The notes beneath the pieces are model-generated. The model was not told the origin of the DNA, searched no databases, and saw nothing but the letters and a program-made list of their open reading frames with translations. From assembly GCA_937923265.1 (NCBI GenBank), contig CALAJY010000051.1, positions 1 through 14,225 of the forward strand: a stretch of DNA of 14,225 nt. The letters run 5' to 3'. Shown one piece after another: positions 13,506-14,225 of this stretch (position 1 is its first letter; each line of letters begins with the position of its first letter). The DNA comes from an uncultured Tissierellia bacterium (lineage in GTDB: Bacteria; Bacillota; Clostridia; Tissierellales; Peptoniphilaceae). The translations under genes were made by a program, and so were the position numbers.

Positions 13506-14075
13506 ATGGATATCTTTTATCTCATTTTTATTCCTTTTATGGCAATCGCCACGGCGACCATCGCCTTTGTTTACCATTTCACTGTCGTGCGACAAAAACA
13601 CAAGGGGAGCCATTGCACCTCCATGACCCGGGGGACCGTGATTCGCTACACCCGTGTCCGCTATAATGGCATTCATCTCCCGATCGTCGCCTATCAGGTC
13701 CAGGGGAAGGATTATCAGGTGAAAGGTCCCGATTTTTCCTCCTATCGGGAGACCTCCATCGCCACTCCCTTTCATTCCGCGGAAACAGAATTTAACACCA
13801 ATCTTAGGGATCGGGAACATCTTCCTCAGACGTTGCTTCTTTCCAGTCGCAGAAACTCCATCATTTCCCGGACCCGGTCCCCCTTATTGACTCTTTATCC
13901 CATCGGAGCCGGTGATGTCCAGGTCTACTACAACCCGGATCATCCCGAAGAAGCCTTTATTCAGCGTTACTGTCCTCCCGCCAAATGGCTCGAGGTTCTC
14001 TTAAAGGTTAGCTTTGTTATTTCCGTTCTGATTCTCCTCGGCCTCCTCACCGGCTTCTTCATGAGCACTTTCTGA
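13506..14075 (+). CDS. DUF3592-like membrane protein
   Basis: A 189-residue protein with a membrane helix at each end (about 3-25, and 161-186, LEVLLKVSFVISVLILLGLL) and a soluble middle. The middle has the DUF3592 pattern as I remember it: a strand TRGTVIRYTRVRYNG, 'LPIVAYQVQGKDYQV', and near the second helix 'AGDVQVYYNPDHPEEAFI'. The biochemical role of this family is unknown. ATG 13506 has GAGAGGAG at 13491-13498, 7 bases upstream. An upstream ATG at 13502 is in another frame. It has its own promoter candidate and is followed by the second 43-bp repeat array. Confidence 0.85.
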   Translation: MDIFYLIFIPFMAIATATIAFVYHFTVVRQKHKGSHCTSMTRGTVIRYTRVRYNGIHLPIVAYQVQGKDYQVKGPDFSSYRETSIATPFHSAETEFNTNLRDREHLPQTLLLSSRRNSIISRTRSPLLTLYPIGAGDVQVYYNPDHPEEAFIQRYCPPAKWLEVLLKVSFVISVLILLGLLTGFFMSTF

Positions 14076-14104
14076 TTGCGTTCACATGCTGCCAGGGCTC
14101 CTTA

Positions 14105-14225
14105 TCCCAGGGTCCTTCGCCCCCTGGGAAACCTGATTTTTGTCCATTTCCCAGGGTTCCCTACCCCTGGGAAACCCCGGTTTTGACTATTTCCCAGGGT
14201 CTCCTACCCCTGGGAAACCCCAGTT
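14105..14225 (+). repeat. Second 43-bp palindromic repeat array, cut by the window end
   Basis: A half-unit TCCCAGGG (14105-14112) is followed by units starting at 14123, 14166 and 14209, again exactly 43 bases apart and with the same arms CCTGGGAAAC and TTTCCCAGGG as the array at 11714. The last unit runs off the end of the window, so the array may be longer. It begins about 30 bases after the DUF3592-like gene and has that gene's orientation, with the T-run in the loop on the plus strand. Confidence 0.88.

Overview
The window looks like chromosomal DNA of a Bacillota (low-GC Gram-positive) bacterium, probably Clostridia or Tissierellia. This rests on strong AGGAGG-type ribosome binding sites, lipobox signal peptides, a CadD-type cadmium transporter fragment, and Firmicutes-like versions of Tag, the GNAT protein and the SIMPL protein. 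No rRNA or tRNA gene is present to place it better. Most of the window has balanced base composition. The first ~160 bases are clearly more AT-rich and end in a long perfect palindrome, so the left edge may be the border of acquired DNA.

Layout. 1-122: 3' end of a cadD-like gene, followed by a 21-bp-arm palindrome. 420-845: small lipoprotein, then a structured spacer with a convincing intrinsic terminator. 1272-2408: zinc-ribbon membrane protein. 2463-2894: GNAT acetyltransferase. 3010-3513 (minus): Mug-like deoxyinosine/uracil DNA glycosylase, convergent with the GNAT gene. 3696-6096: a tight four-gene operon of a coiled-coil J-domain protein, a HIRAN-domain protein, an unrecognised gene broken by an in-frame TAA, and a flavodoxin. 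6528-11581: a phosphonate/phosphate-ester ABC transporter operon (phnD, phnC, two phnE) ending in a 5'-nucleotidase-family metallophosphoesterase. 11582-12075: intergenic DNA rich in 43-bp palindromic repeats. 12076-12744: a SIMPL (DUF541) gene broken by an in-frame TAG at codon 25. 12800-13387: 3-methyladenine DNA glycosylase I. 13506-14075: DUF3592-like membrane protein, followed by another 43-bp repeat array that runs off the right edge.

How the genes fit together. The phn operon should capture an organic or reduced phosphorus compound at the membrane (lipoprotein PhnD), import it through PhnE1/PhnE2 powered by PhnC, and release phosphate from an imported or cytosolic ester with the signal-less nucleotidase. 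No C-P lyase or phosphonatase gene is in the window. Three products (HIRAN, Mug-like glycosylase, Tag) belong to families tied to damaged or modified DNA, but they lie in separate transcription units.

Most notable: a family of 43-bp-period palindromic repeats at three gene ends, each oriented like the gene it follows; two otherwise well-preserved genes each interrupted by one in-frame stop; and the compact J-domain/HIRAN/unknown/flavodoxin operon.
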